This document shows positions 51,262 through 60,132 of a stretch of 64,000 bases of DNA, piece after piece. The stretch comes from Streptomyces sp. CG 926 (lineage in GTDB: Bacteria > Actinomycetota > Actinomycetes > Streptomycetales > Streptomycetaceae): contig NZ_QGGZ01000022.1 of NCBI RefSeq assembly GCF_003148825.1, positions 29,105 to 93,104 of the forward strand, given 5' to 3'. The position numbers were made by a program, and so were the translations under genes. Within the stretch, counting starts at the first letter, position 1, and every line of letters begins with the position of its first letter. The notes beneath the pieces were generated by a model that was not told the origin of the DNA, did not search any database, and saw nothing but the letters and a program-made list of their open reading frames with translations.

Positions 51262-53115
51262 TCAATGCCGGGTTGTGGACAACCTGCTCCCCCCTGCGGC
51301 GACCGTGGCGTACTGCTCACGCACCTCCCGGTAGCGCAGCAGCTCCGCCGCCACCGGTTCCAGCACCCGGGCCCGCCCGCACCCGGCGGCCGCCTCCCGC
51401 AGTCTGCGCTCCGCGTCCTGCCCGTAGCGCCGGGCCGGCCCACGGGCCGCGATCGAGCAGGACCATTCCACGAGCGGCCCGCCGACGATGCCCGCCACCA
51501 TCAGCAGGACGGGTGGCAGCAGCCTCGGCTCCAGGACCCCGACGATCTGTCCGACCAGCCACAGCCCACCGAAGATCTGCAGCAGGGTCATGGCCGCCTG
51601 GGTCAGCACCGCCGCCGGCCACCACGTGGGGCGCGGCGGTTTGACGCTCGGCACCGCGACCGCCGCCCCGAGGGTCACCGCGATCTCGTCCAGCGCCTCC
51701 GGAAGCCGGTCGGCGCCGCGCACCGCGGTCTCGCGGACCGCCTGCGCCCACGGGTCGGGCAGCCCGGACACCGCCTCGTCGGCGACCACCCGTACGGCCT
51801 GCTCCACCCGCTGACGCGCGGTCACCTCCTCCTCGACCGGGGCCTGGGCGACCGCCGGGCCGCGACCGCCGATCGCCGCGAGGGCGGCCAGGCCCGCCAG
51901 GGTGCGCGGCGCGCGGCGGCCCTCGTACCAGCGCCACAGCCGCAGCCACGGCGTCCCGCACGCCTTGCCCGCGTTGCGTCGCCAGGCGCGCTCGGCGGCG
52001 AGCCCGGCCGCGTACGCCCCGACCGCCTCGGCGAGCCGGTCCTCGAACTCGGCGCGCGCCACCTCCCCGATCTCGGGCCCCGGATGCCCGTCGGCCACGT
52101 ACAGCGGGCGCAGGCGCATGGCGGCGCGGTCGACGTCGGCGGAGATCCGTCGGGTGGCCGCGCCCTTCTCCTGGGTGAACTGTCCGAGGAGCTCGCGCAG
52201 TTCCCCGACGCCCTCCCCGGTGAGGGCGGACAGCCCGAGGACGGTGGCGCCGGGCTCGCCGTGCTCGCCGAGGGCGATGCCGTCGTCGTCGAGGAGCCGG
52301 CGCAGGTCGTCCAGGACGAGGTCGGCGGCCTCCCCGGGCAGCCGATCCACCTGGTTCAGGACGACGAAGGTCACCTCCGCGTGCCCGGCGAGCGGCCGCA
52401 GGTACCGCTCGTGGAGCACGGCGTCCGCGTACTTCTCCGGATCCACCACCCACACCACGGCGTCGACCAGCGCCAGTACGCGGTCCACGTGGTCACGGTG
52501 CGCGCCGACCGCCGAGTCCAGGTCGGGCAGGTCGACGAGGACCATCCCGCGCAGCGCCTCCGCCTCCGAGGTCTCGCGGGGCCGGCGCCGCAGCCGCCCC
52601 GGGATCTCCAGCCGGTCCAGCAGTCCGGCGGCTCCGTCCGACCAGCTGCACGCGATGGGCGCGGCCGTGGTCGGACGGCGCAGCCCCATCTCGGAGATCT
52701 GCACTCCGGCGAGTGAATTGAAGAGAGTGGACTTGCCGCTTCCGGTGGCTCCGGCGATCGCGACGACCGTGTGCTGGGGCGACAGTCCGCGGCGCGCGGC
52801 CGCCTCGTCCAGGACCCGGCCGGCCTCGGCGAGGGTCTTTCCGTCGAGCCTGGTCCGGGACAGCCCGACCAGCTGGCGCAGTGCGTCGAGGCGCAGCCGC
52901 AGGGCCTGCCCCTCGGGGCTGAGCGGGGGCGCGGTCGACTTGCCGCCGTCGCTACCGGCGCCGGAGACGGCCCGGACGAGGGCGTCGTCGCCCTCGTCGC
53001 CCTCGCACTCCTCGTCCCCCTCGTCGTCCCGGTTCCCTTCGACGATCCGGGGGCGCGAGCGCGCGATGAATCCGTCGTCCCAGCGGTCGTCGGTGCGGTC
53101 GGTCAGGGCGGTCAC
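51262..53115 (-). CDS. dynB: dynamin-like GTPase with two C-terminal membrane helices, DynB
   Basis: The 617-residue protein has an acidic disordered N-terminus (DDEGDEECEGDEGDD) and a dynamin-type G domain (P loop GATGSGKST, G3 DLPDLDSA, G4 NQVDR). The helical stalk contains two adjacent membrane helices (TLLQIFGGLWLVGQIVGVL and LLPPVLLMVAGIVGG). In Streptomyces DynB is the membrane-embedded partner of DynA in sporulation septa. The GTG at 53115 has AAGGAG 10 bases upstream and starts 4 bases after the dynA stop, so the two are co-translated. Confidence 0.85.
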   Translation of the reverse strand: MTALTDRTDDRWDDGFIARSRPRIVEGNRDDEGDEECEGDEGDDALVRAVSGAGSDGGKSTAPPLSPEGQALRLRLDALRQLVGLSRTRLDGKTLAEAGRVLDEAAARRGLSPQHTVVAIAGATGSGKSTLFNSLAGVQISEMGLRRPTTAAPIACSWSDGAAGLLDRLEIPGRLRRRPRETSEAEALRGMVLVDLPDLDSAVGAHRDHVDRVLALVDAVVWVVDPEKYADAVLHERYLRPLAGHAEVTFVVLNQVDRLPGEAADLVLDDLRRLLDDDGIALGEHGEPGATVLGLSALTGEGVGELRELLGQFTQEKGAATRRISADVDRAAMRLRPLYVADGHPGPEIGEVARAEFEDRLAEAVGAYAAGLAAERAWRRNAGKACGTPWLRLWRWYEGRRAPRTLAGLAALAAIGGRGPAVAQAPVEEEVTARQRVEQAVRVVADEAVSGLPDPWAQAVRETAVRGADRLPEALDEIAVTLGAAVAVPSVKPPRPTWWPAAVLTQAAMTLLQIFGGLWLVGQIVGVLEPRLLPPVLLMVAGIVGGPLVEWSCSIAARGPARRYGQDAERRLREAAAGCGRARVLEPVAAELLRYREVREQYATVAAGGSRLSTTRH

Positions 53116-53119
53116 CGCG

Positions 53120-54745
53120 TCACCTCTCCTTCTGCAGTACGGACAGCGCGGCAATCAGCTCGGCCTGTGGTTCCGGGGTCACTTCGAGCGCCTCCAGCGG
53201 GGCGAGCCGGCGGTCGCGTTCGGCGCGCAGCACCTGGTCGAGGTGGTCGCCGACCAGTTCCCCGCCCCGGTCGCGCAGCCGTAGGGCGGCCTGCGCGCCG
53301 ATCCGTTCGGCGAGCTTCTCCCCCGCGGGCCGGGCCCGCTTGCCGCCGAGGAGGGCGGCGACGAGGAGGGCGGCGATGCCGTCGGGGTCGGGTGGGGGTT
53401 GCCGGTCGCTCTTGGCCACCTCCTCCTCGGCGAGTTCCTCCAGGACCCGCCGCCAGCGGCGTACGGCCATGCCGATGCGCTCCCCCGCCTCCCGGTCGGG
53501 CGCGGGCAGCGAGACCGCGCCGGCGGCCGGCTCGCGCCGCCAGGCGTCGGCGATGCGCTCGTCGGCGGCGGCGACGGCGCACTGCAGGAGCGCGGCGAGG
53601 GATTCGGCGAGCGAGTCGAGCAGTTCGTCGGCGCTCGTGTCGAGCGGGTACCCGCGCCAGCGGGTCAGGGCGTCCCCGGCCAGTACGGCGCCCTGGTCGA
53701 GGCGGCCCCGGACCCGCTTGCCCTCCCGTTTGTACGCGTCCTCGACGGCCGAGGTCAGTCGTACGGCGGCGGCGTGCTGGGCGGCGACGGCGGAGGCCAG
53801 TTCCGGCATCCGGCGCGCGAGGGAGTCCAGCGCGCCGAGTGCGGTGCGCCCGACGGCGTACTGCCGGGCGGCGGGGTCCTGGGCGTGATGGGCGAGCCAG
53901 GCGAACAGCGGGGCGACGGCGCTGGCCGGCAGCAGCCCGCCCCCGCCGGCGGACTCGGGCAGCTCCGGGACGGTGAACCGCGGTACGTCGCCCAGCCCGG
54001 CCTTGGTGAGCAGGGCCCCGTACTGCCGCGAGACCTCGGTGAGCACCTGGTGCGGGACCCGGTCGAGGACGGTGACGAGGGTGGCTCGGTACTGCTTGGC
54101 GGTGCGCAGCAGGTGCCAGGGGACGGCGTCCGCGTACCGCGAGGCGGTGGTGACCATCACCCAGACGTCGGCGGCGCAGATGAGCTGGGCGGCGAGGGTG
54201 CGGTTCTCGACGACCAGGGAGTCGATGTCGGGGGCGTCGAGGATGGCCAGCCCGCGCGGCAGACTGGAAACGGTCTCGATCCGCATCTCGCGGGTCGCGT
54301 GGGTGAGGGCCGGTCCGCGGTCGCGGGCCCGGGCTTTGGCGGCCGGTGGCGTCTCCTCCTCCTCGTGCGGCACCCAGACCCGCATCAGGTCGGGCAGCAC
54401 GCGCATACCGGCGAACCAGTGGTGGTCGTCCGGATGGCAGACGAGCACCGGGGTGCGTGTGGTCGGGCGCAGCACCCCGGCTTCGCTGACCTGTCGGCCG
54501 ACGAGGGAGTTGACGAGGGTGGACTTACCGGCCCCGGTGGACCCGCCCACGACGGCGAGCATCGGCGCCTCGGGCGCCTTCAGTCGGGGTACGAGGTAGT
54601 CGTCGAGCTGCGCGAGCAGCTCGGCTCTGGTCTGGCGGGCGCGCGGAGCGCCGGGCAGGGGCAGCGGCAGACGCACGGACGCGACCCGGTCGCGCAGGGC
54701 GGACAGGGCATCGAGCAGCTGAGGCCGAACATCCAAGGTCACCAC
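53120..54745 (-). CDS. dynA: dynamin-like GTPase without membrane helices, DynA
   Basis: The 541-residue protein has a dynamin-type G domain (P loop GGSTGAGKST, then RPTTRTPVLVC, G3 DAPDIDS, G4-like VLDRV) and a helical stalk. It has no membrane segment, unlike DynB. The Streptomyces DynA-DynB pair stabilises FtsZ rings at sporulation septa. The start is taken as GTG 54745 (VVTLDVRPQLLDAL); no strong ribosome site is present, so it may be off by one codon. It heads dynA-dynB-ssbB. Confidence 0.85.
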   Translation of the reverse strand: MVTLDVRPQLLDALSALRDRVASVRLPLPLPGAPRARQTRAELLAQLDDYLVPRLKAPEAPMLAVVGGSTGAGKSTLVNSLVGRQVSEAGVLRPTTRTPVLVCHPDDHHWFAGMRVLPDLMRVWVPHEEEETPPAAKARARDRGPALTHATREMRIETVSSLPRGLAILDAPDIDSLVVENRTLAAQLICAADVWVMVTTASRYADAVPWHLLRTAKQYRATLVTVLDRVPHQVLTEVSRQYGALLTKAGLGDVPRFTVPELPESAGGGGLLPASAVAPLFAWLAHHAQDPAARQYAVGRTALGALDSLARRMPELASAVAAQHAAAVRLTSAVEDAYKREGKRVRGRLDQGAVLAGDALTRWRGYPLDTSADELLDSLAESLAALLQCAVAAADERIADAWRREPAAGAVSLPAPDREAGERIGMAVRRWRRVLEELAEEEVAKSDRQPPPDPDGIAALLVAALLGGKRARPAGEKLAERIGAQAALRLRDRGGELVGDHLDQVLRAERDRRLAPLEALEVTPEPQAELIAALSVLQKER

Positions 54746-55068
54746 ATGCGAAGAATGCCCAATTTGGGACCATTTTTGAAGCTTATACGTCCTCTGCGCG
54801 CCGACCGCGATTCCAGTGGGACATTCTGGGCACGACGGACGAGTGGGGCGCAGGCATAACGAGTGCACAACACCAGGGGCGACGCGGCGCAAAAGCGATG
54901 CGAGAATCGCACCTGCCTGCGATTATCGGGACCGCTTCACCGAACCTCCACATCGTGGCCCGCGAGTGAAGCAACCGGGACAAGGCAACCGGAGCCCTAT
55001 CCTTGACCCGGCACGGACCTCAGCCCCACCCCCACCGGAGGCTCCAGGCCCACCAAGGCCACCTTCCG
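54746..55068. other. 323-bp intergenic region: dynA upstream DNA and tRNA leader
   Basis: No gene is seen. Near dynA lies CCCAATTTGGG, an 11-base palindrome at about 54758-54768. Around 54895-54924 are GCGAT, AATCGC and GCGATT, two interleaved inverted pairs. Either may hold sites for developmental regulators of the dyn operon. I cannot place a -35/-10 pair with confidence. Confidence 0.4.
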
Positions 55069-55141
55069 GCCCCCGTAGCTCAGTGGATAGAGCAGGTGCC
55101 TTCTAAGCACTTGGCCGCAGGTTCGAGTCCTGCCGGGGGCA
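55069..55141 (+). tRNA. tRNA-Arg (anticodon UCU)
   Basis: The 73-base cloverleaf has acceptor arms GCCCCCG / CGGGGGC and discriminator A; the CCA is not encoded. The D stem is GCTC/GAGC and the anticodon loop CTTCTAA, giving anticodon TCT. The T arm is GCAGG-TTCGAGT-CCTGC. It reads AGA, a very rare codon in this GC-rich genome. No integrase gene or att duplication is seen beside it. Confidence 0.96.
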
Positions 55142-55158
55142 CTTTCCGCACCACCCGA

Positions 55159-55184
55159 AGCCCTCCCTCCGCGGAGGGCTTTCG
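55159..55184 (+). terminator. terminator of tRNA-Arg
   Basis: AGCCCTCC and GGAGGGCT form an 8-bp stem with a 6-base loop, followed by TTCG, 17 bases after the tRNA. Confidence 0.8.
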
Positions 55185-55421
55185 TGCAGGTAAAGCAGCT
55201 TAAAAAGCGTCTCGTAGTAACGCGGTAAGTGCCACCGGCGATCAGTGAACTGGACGGCGAATTCGGACCAGTTCGGCGCGCCGGCCCCGCACCGGAACAC
55301 GTCCGCCGCGACCCGCCGCACGCCGGGCCGGCCGACCGACTTGCGGGACGGCCGGGGATGCGGTTGCGTCGAAGGAGATGGGTACGTGGTTTCCGTCTCC
55401 CCTGGTTGGGGGTGAGCCATC

Positions 55422-56705
55422 GTGCTGTTCACCCATCGCGCGGACGCCGGCGAACGGCTCGCCGAAGCGCTCCGGCACCTGAAGGGGGAGGATCCCGTCG
55501 TACTGGGCCTGCCCCGCGGCGGAGTCCCCGTCGCCTACCGGGTGGCCCGCGCCCTCGGCGCTCCGCTCGACGTCGTCGTGGTGCGCAAGCTCGGCGTCCC
55601 CCACCACCGTGAGCTGGGCTTCGGCGCCATCGGCGAGGGCGGCGTACGCGTCCTCAGCGAGGACATCGTCCGCGGCAGCCGGCTGGACCCGCAGGACATC
55701 GCGTCGGTGGAGGACGCCGAGGCGGCGGAGCTCGCCCGACAGGCCGCGAAGTTCCGGGGAGACCGGCCGCGGGTGCCCCTGGACGGCCGGACCGTGATCG
55801 TCGTGGACGACGGGATCGCGACCGGCGCCACGGCCGCCGCCGCGTGCGAGGTCGTACGGGCGCAGGGCGCGGCGCGGGTGGTACTGGCGGCGCCGGTGGC
55901 CCCGCCGGACGCCGTCACCCGGCTCGGCTCCGCCGCCGACGAGGTGGTGTGCCTCGCCACGCCGCACGCCTTCCGCGCCGTCGGCGAGTGGTACCAGGAC
56001 TTCTCCCAGACCTCCGACGAGGAGGTCGTCTTCCTGCTGGCGCGGGCGGCGGCGGAACCCGCCGGCCGCCCCGCCGTGCGGACCGCCGAGGTCGAGGTGG
56101 ACGCCGGCGGCCTGCTGCTGGCCGGGGATCTCGCCCTGCCGGACGGCGCCGGGGCCGTCGTGGTGTTCGCGCACGGCTCCGGCAGCAGCCGCCACAGCCC
56201 GCGCAACCGGTCGGTGGCGTCGGACCTCAACCGGGCGGGCCTCGCCACCCTGCTCCTCGACCTGCTCACGCCCGACGAGGAGGCCGACCGGGCCAATGTC
56301 TTCGACATCGAGACCCTGGCCCGGCGGCTCGCCGGGGCCACCGCCTGGCTGCGTCGGCGCGAGTTCCTCCCGACGGGCTGGTTCGGAGCGAGCACCGGGG
56401 CCGCGGCGGCGCTGTGGGCGGCCGGGGAGACGGGCGCCGACATCGGCGCCGTGGTGTCCCGCGGCGGCCGGCCGGATCTGGCCGGTGAACGGCTCGCCAC
56501 CGTACGGGCCCCCACACTGCTGATCGTGGGCAGCCGGGATTCGACGGTGCTCGACCTCAACCGCCGGGCCCAGCGCGAGCTGCGCTGCGAGAACCGGCTG
56601 GAGATCGTCCCGGGGGCCACCCACCTCTTCGAGGAGCCCGGAGCCCTGGACGAGGTGGCCCGCCTGGCCGGTGACTGGTTCACCCGGCACCTGGTGCCGC
56701 GGTAG
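55422..56705 (+). CDS. fusion of phosphoribosyltransferase and alpha/beta-hydrolase (dienelactone-hydrolase-like)
   Basis: The 427-residue protein has a PRTase domain (VLGLPRGGVPVAYRVA, PRPP loop VIVVDDGIATGATAAA) over the first 210 residues. An alpha/beta-hydrolase follows (VVVFAHGSGSSRHSPRN, GWFGASTGAAAALWA with the nucleophile Ser, GATHLFEEPG with the catalytic His). The two halves are found as separate genes elsewhere. The joined form is known in actinobacteria, but its substrate is unknown; it is cytosolic. The GTG start lies behind GGGGGTGAG. A possible stress link is inference from related proteins only. Confidence 0.88.
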   Translation: MLFTHRADAGERLAEALRHLKGEDPVVLGLPRGGVPVAYRVARALGAPLDVVVVRKLGVPHHRELGFGAIGEGGVRVLSEDIVRGSRLDPQDIASVEDAEAAELARQAAKFRGDRPRVPLDGRTVIVVDDGIATGATAAAACEVVRAQGAARVVLAAPVAPPDAVTRLGSAADEVVCLATPHAFRAVGEWYQDFSQTSDEEVVFLLARAAAEPAGRPAVRTAEVEVDAGGLLLAGDLALPDGAGAVVVFAHGSGSSRHSPRNRSVASDLNRAGLATLLLDLLTPDEEADRANVFDIETLARRLAGATAWLRRREFLPTGWFGASTGAAAALWAAGETGADIGAVVSRGGRPDLAGERLATVRAPTLLIVGSRDSTVLDLNRRAQRELRCENRLEIVPGATHLFEEPGALDEVARLAGDWFTRHLVPR

Positions 56706-56782
56706 ACCGGACCGGAGGCCGCACGAGGGGGTGGTCGCGGCAGCGGTGGCGGGGCGGCGGCGGCACGCGCGACCATGAGGAG

Positions 56783-57904
56783 ATGGAGCAGCCGTCGGTG
56801 CGGGATGTCAGCACCCCGGGCCGCGTCGCGTCGCCCGGCGAGGGCATCGGCCCGGAGGAGTTGGCGCTCGCGGCCCGCAACCACGGGCTTCCGCTGGAGG
56901 CCCTGCGCTACGAGGTCACGCCCCCCGGACTGCACTACGTCCTGGTCCACTACGACATACCCGCCACCGACCCGGCCGACTGGTCCCTCACCGTCGGCGG
57001 CACGGTGCGTAGCCCGCTGGCCCTGGACCTCGCCGCCCTGCGCGCGTTCCCCGCGGTCACCCACCGCGTCACGATGGAGTGCGCGGGCAACGGCCGGGCC
57101 CGCCTGACGCCCCGCCCGGTCAGCCAGCCGTGGCTGGTCGAGGCGGTGGGCACCGCCGACTGGACGGGCGTACCGCTGCGGCTGGTGCTCGCCGAGGCCG
57201 GGGTGCGGCCGGACGCCGTCGAGGCCGTGTTCACCGGCGCCGACCACGGGGTCGAGCGCGGCGTCGAGCAGGACTACCGGCGCAGCCTGCCGGTGGCCGC
57301 AGCCACCGGGGACGACCCCGAAGTGCTGATCGCCTACGCCATGAACGGCCTGCCGCTGCCGCCGCAGCACGGGTGTCCGCTGCGGCTGGTCGTCCCCGGC
57401 TGGTACGGGATGGCGCACGTCAAATGGCTGCGCGAGATCACCCTCGTGGACGCGCCGTTCACCGGATTCCAGCAGGCCGTGGCCTACCGCTACCGGTCGG
57501 CCGCCGACGATCCGGACGCCCCCGGCGAGCCGGTCACGCGGATCGCGCCGCGCGCCCTGATGGTCCCGCCGGGATTCCCCGACTTCATGTCCCGCACCCG
57601 CGTCGTACGCCCCGGCCCGGTACCGCTGCAGGGGCGGGCCTGGTCCGGCCACGGGGCCGTCGACCGGGTGGAGGTGAGCGCCGACGGTGGCCGCACCTGG
57701 ATCCGGGCCGAGGTCACGCCGCCGGGGCCGCACCGCTGGGCCTGGCAGGCCTGGTCCTGTGTGTGGGCCGCGACGCCGGGACGCCACACGCTCACCGTCC
57801 GCGCCACGGACGCCGAGGGCGGTACGCAGCCCCTCGAACAGCCGTGGAACCGGGGCGGTTTCGGCAACAACCTGGTCCAGGAGGTCCCGGTCCTGTGCTG
57901 CTGA
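56783..57904 (+). CDS. sulfite-oxidase-family molybdenum cofactor enzyme
   Basis: The 373-residue protein has the oxidoreductase molybdopterin-binding domain with the Mo-ligand Cys100 in MECAGNGRARL. The segment LIAYAMNGLPLPPQHGCPLRLVVPG follows, then the Mo-co dimerisation domain (VEVSADGGRTW, WNRGGFGNN). There is no Tat signal and no haem domain, so it is probably a cytosolic sulfite oxidase or related Mo enzyme with an unknown electron acceptor. The ATG is close to GAGGAG; a GTG 15 bases later is an alternative. It lies 77 bases after the fusion gene in the same direction. Confidence 0.9.
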   Translation: MEQPSVRDVSTPGRVASPGEGIGPEELALAARNHGLPLEALRYEVTPPGLHYVLVHYDIPATDPADWSLTVGGTVRSPLALDLAALRAFPAVTHRVTMECAGNGRARLTPRPVSQPWLVEAVGTADWTGVPLRLVLAEAGVRPDAVEAVFTGADHGVERGVEQDYRRSLPVAAATGDDPEVLIAYAMNGLPLPPQHGCPLRLVVPGWYGMAHVKWLREITLVDAPFTGFQQAVAYRYRSAADDPDAPGEPVTRIAPRALMVPPGFPDFMSRTRVVRPGPVPLQGRAWSGHGAVDRVEVSADGGRTWIRAEVTPPGPHRWAWQAWSCVWAATPGRHTLTVRATDAEGGTQPLEQPWNRGGFGNNLVQEVPVLCC

Positions 57905-57941
57905 GCGCGCACCCCGGCGGCGGCACGCCGTCGGCCGTACA

Positions 57942-57981
57942 CCGTCGGCGCCGTACGCCGTACGCCGTCGGCGCCGTACGC
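57942..57981. repeat. 17-bp direct repeat
   Basis: CCGTCGGCGCCGTACGC occurs at 57942-57958 and 57965-57981, each palindromic around GGCGCC. It lies between the convergent Mo-enzyme and phospholipase genes and may act as a terminator-like structure. Confidence 0.6.
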
Positions 57982-57992
57982 TCCCCGGGAGA

Positions 57993-58469
57993 TCAGGAGA
58001 TGCCGAGGATCCTGACCGCTTGGTAGTAGGTCCACGCGGTGGCGTCGCAGGAGTTCCTGCGGGATCCCGAGTAGTGCGCGCAGACCCGCTTGAGGTCCGC
58101 GTGGAACGCCAGGTCCAGCCGGGACTTGGCGCCCGGGAACAGACCCGCGGCACGGTGGTTGCGGTAGCCGAAGTCGTGGCGCGCGCAGGCGTCCGCGAAG
58201 GGGAAGCCGAGGGGGTTGTCGGGGGACGAGGTGCACTGGTCCGTGGACCAGTCGAAGCCGTACGCGGCCCAATCCGCCCGGTGCGCGCGGGCCTCGGCCC
58301 ATTCCTGGTAACTGGCGGCGCTGGTCTGCGTCCAGCGACTCAGCACCTGCGGCTTGTCGGCCGGGACGTGCGGTGCGGCCCAGGCCGCCGGGGCGAGGGC
58401 GAGCACCGCGGTGGCGGTGGCGGTGGCGAGAGCCGGGACGAGAGCGGGGACGAGGCGGCGACGGCGCAT
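57993..58469 (-). CDS. secreted prokaryotic phospholipase A2
   Basis: The 158-residue exported protein has a signal peptide (MRRRR then an Ala/Thr/Val core to AAWAAP) and the prokaryotic PLA2 core: DQCTSSPDNPLGFPFADACA followed by RHDFGYRN, with the catalytic His98-Asp99 pair. Four Cys residues could form two disulfides. It releases fatty acids from the sn-2 position outside the cell and needs calcium, as in S. violaceoruber PLA2. The ATG at 58469 has GAGGAA 6 bases upstream. Confidence 0.93.
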   Translation of the reverse strand: MRRRRLVPALVPALATATATAVLALAPAAWAAPHVPADKPQVLSRWTQTSAASYQEWAEARAHRADWAAYGFDWSTDQCTSSPDNPLGFPFADACARHDFGYRNHRAAGLFPGAKSRLDLAFHADLKRVCAHYSGSRRNSCDATAWTYYQAVRILGIS

Positions 58470-58660
58470 GGAGTTCCTCGGTGCCGGGGCGGACGGATCA
58501 CCTCCGGCCAACGCCCCCGGAGGCTCGTCGGTTACTGCGTGTCGCCACGACCGGACCGGACACCCTCCCAGGTATGAGTCCGTATGGGACTTGCGGCGCA
58601 CTCCCGATTCGTCCTGAGGAAGGACGCGCGGTGGGGGCCCGGCCGCCGACACTGGAAAGC

Positions 58661-59182
58661 ATGAACCGCCGCCCGCTCGTCGTCGCCGCAGCCACCGTGG
58701 GAGTCCTCGCCACCGCCGCCTTCACGCTGCCCAACCTGCCGCCCAATCCCGTGACCGACACCATCGACAGCAAGGTGTACAAGGAGAAGGGCAAGCGCTT
58801 CGCGAGCGCCGCCGATGCCCCCACCCGTGAGAAGGCGCCGTTCGCCCTGCCGTCCTGGATACCCAAGGACGCCACCGACGTCCGCATACGGGTGCGCACG
58901 ACCGGCGAGGCCCGGCTGATCCGGTTCACCCTCGGCGCGACCCCGATGGGCGGCCCCCAGTGCGGTACGGGCACGCCGAAGCCGATGAGCAACCCGGCCC
59001 TGCACGCCAAGTGGTGGCCGGGCAGCCTGCGGGAGGGTGTGCGGGCCGAGTGCCGGGACGCCCACCAGTACCAGGTCGCGGTCCGCGGCAAGCGGGTCTA
59101 CGCCTGGACGGACGGCACTGCGTCCCCGAGCTCCGTGGGACCCGGGGGCGGCGCCGCCTCCACGCCCCGGACCCAGGGCTGA
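58661..59182 (+). CDS. secreted or membrane-anchored hypothetical protein
   Basis: The 173-residue protein has an N-terminal hydrophobic segment (PLVVAAATVGVLATAAFTLP), then a soluble domain with two Cys (GPQCGTG and RAECRDA) that could form a disulfide. The C-terminus is Gly/Ser-rich and disordered. Segments such as SWIPKDATDVRIRVRTTG recall a small actinobacterial exported family without known function. The ATG has GGAAAG upstream. It is divergent from the phospholipase gene. Confidence 0.7.
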   Translation: MNRRPLVVAAATVGVLATAAFTLPNLPPNPVTDTIDSKVYKEKGKRFASAADAPTREKAPFALPSWIPKDATDVRIRVRTTGEARLIRFTLGATPMGGPQCGTGTPKPMSNPALHAKWWPGSLREGVRAECRDAHQYQVAVRGKRVYAWTDGTASPSSVGPGGGAASTPRTQG

Positions 59183-59202
59183 CCACCCCGCGCCCGGACC
59201 GC

Positions 59203-59973
59203 TCAGTCGCGGGCCAGCGCCGCCGCGGTGGCCCGGGCGAAGCCTTCCGGGTTGTCGAGCATGATGTTGTGCCCGCAGTCGGGGACGGACACCACGGCCA
59301 CGCCCGAGGCTTCGAGGTCATCGGCGCCCGGGAGCGGGCCGTCCGCCTCGGGGAGCAGGTAGGTGCGCGGGATCTTCGACTCCAGCAGCAGCTCACGCAT
59401 GGTGGGCGTGGTGCCCGCGGCCAGGTGGACGGCCGTGCGGTACAGGCCTGTTCGGCCGGCCAGCCGCATCGTGGACCACCAGTGCGCGCCGACCCGGTCC
59501 CGCACCTCGGCCCAGCCTCCGGCCAGGAACTCCTCCTCGGTGTAGGAGGCGATGCCGCTGCTGCCCGGCATGACGGGAACGGTTTGCTGCGGATCCAGGT
59601 TGGCGTCGACGAGCACCAGCCGGGACACCAGGTGGGGATGACGGTCCGCGAGCACGATGGCCACGGCCCCGCCCATGCTGTGGGCGATCAACTCGGCGCC
59701 CTCCACGCCGGCCTCGGTGAGGGCGACGGCGAGCGTGTCGGCATGTGCTTCGAGGGTGTAGCCGAACGCCTCGGGCCGGTCGCTGTGCCCGTGCCCCAGC
59801 AGATCGACCAGCAGCGAACGCCGCCCCGCCAGCAGCGGATGGGTGGCGCTCGCCGCGAAGTAGGCGGGCGAGGTGGATCCGAGCCCGTGCACGTACACCC
59901 GGGCCGGCTCCTCCCCCGCCAGCTCGACCCAGCGGATCCGGTCGCCCTCGGGCGTGACCACGGCGTTCCTCAC
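59203..59973 (-). CDS. alpha/beta-fold hydrolase
   Basis: The 256-residue protein has the oxyanion segment VYVHGLGSTSPAYF, the nucleophile elbow LIAHSMGGAVAI, the acid in LPEADGPLPG and the catalytic His in VPDCGHNIMLDNPEGF. It is a cytosolic esterase-type enzyme of unknown substrate. I chose the GTG at 59973, which has AGGGGGAG 4 bases upstream; a TTG 15 bases earlier is less likely. It converges on the preceding exported protein gene. Confidence 0.9.
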   Translation of the reverse strand: MRNAVVTPEGDRIRWVELAGEEPARVYVHGLGSTSPAYFAASATHPLLAGRRSLLVDLLGHGHSDRPEAFGYTLEAHADTLAVALTEAGVEGAELIAHSMGGAVAIVLADRHPHLVSRLVLVDANLDPQQTVPVMPGSSGIASYTEEEFLAGGWAEVRDRVGAHWWSTMRLAGRTGLYRTAVHLAAGTTPTMRELLLESKIPRTYLLPEADGPLPGADDLEASGVAVVSVPDCGHNIMLDNPEGFARATAAALARD

Positions 59974-60132
59974 GATGCTCCCCCTCAAGTCCTCGACAGC
60001 CGGAACAGGTTAAGCGCTGCCCGGCGCGGGTGCGTCTCGTGGGCCGCGGGTCGCAGGCCGCGGGCCACGGGCCGCCACGCCGTGCCGGTATATCGCCTGG
60101 CCATCCGCCATGTGCGCACTATCGTGGCCGCC

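Noticed and set aside
55069..55420. Integrated element at the tRNA-Arg gene
   Set aside because: No integrase gene, no repeated tRNA 3' end and no change in base composition downstream.
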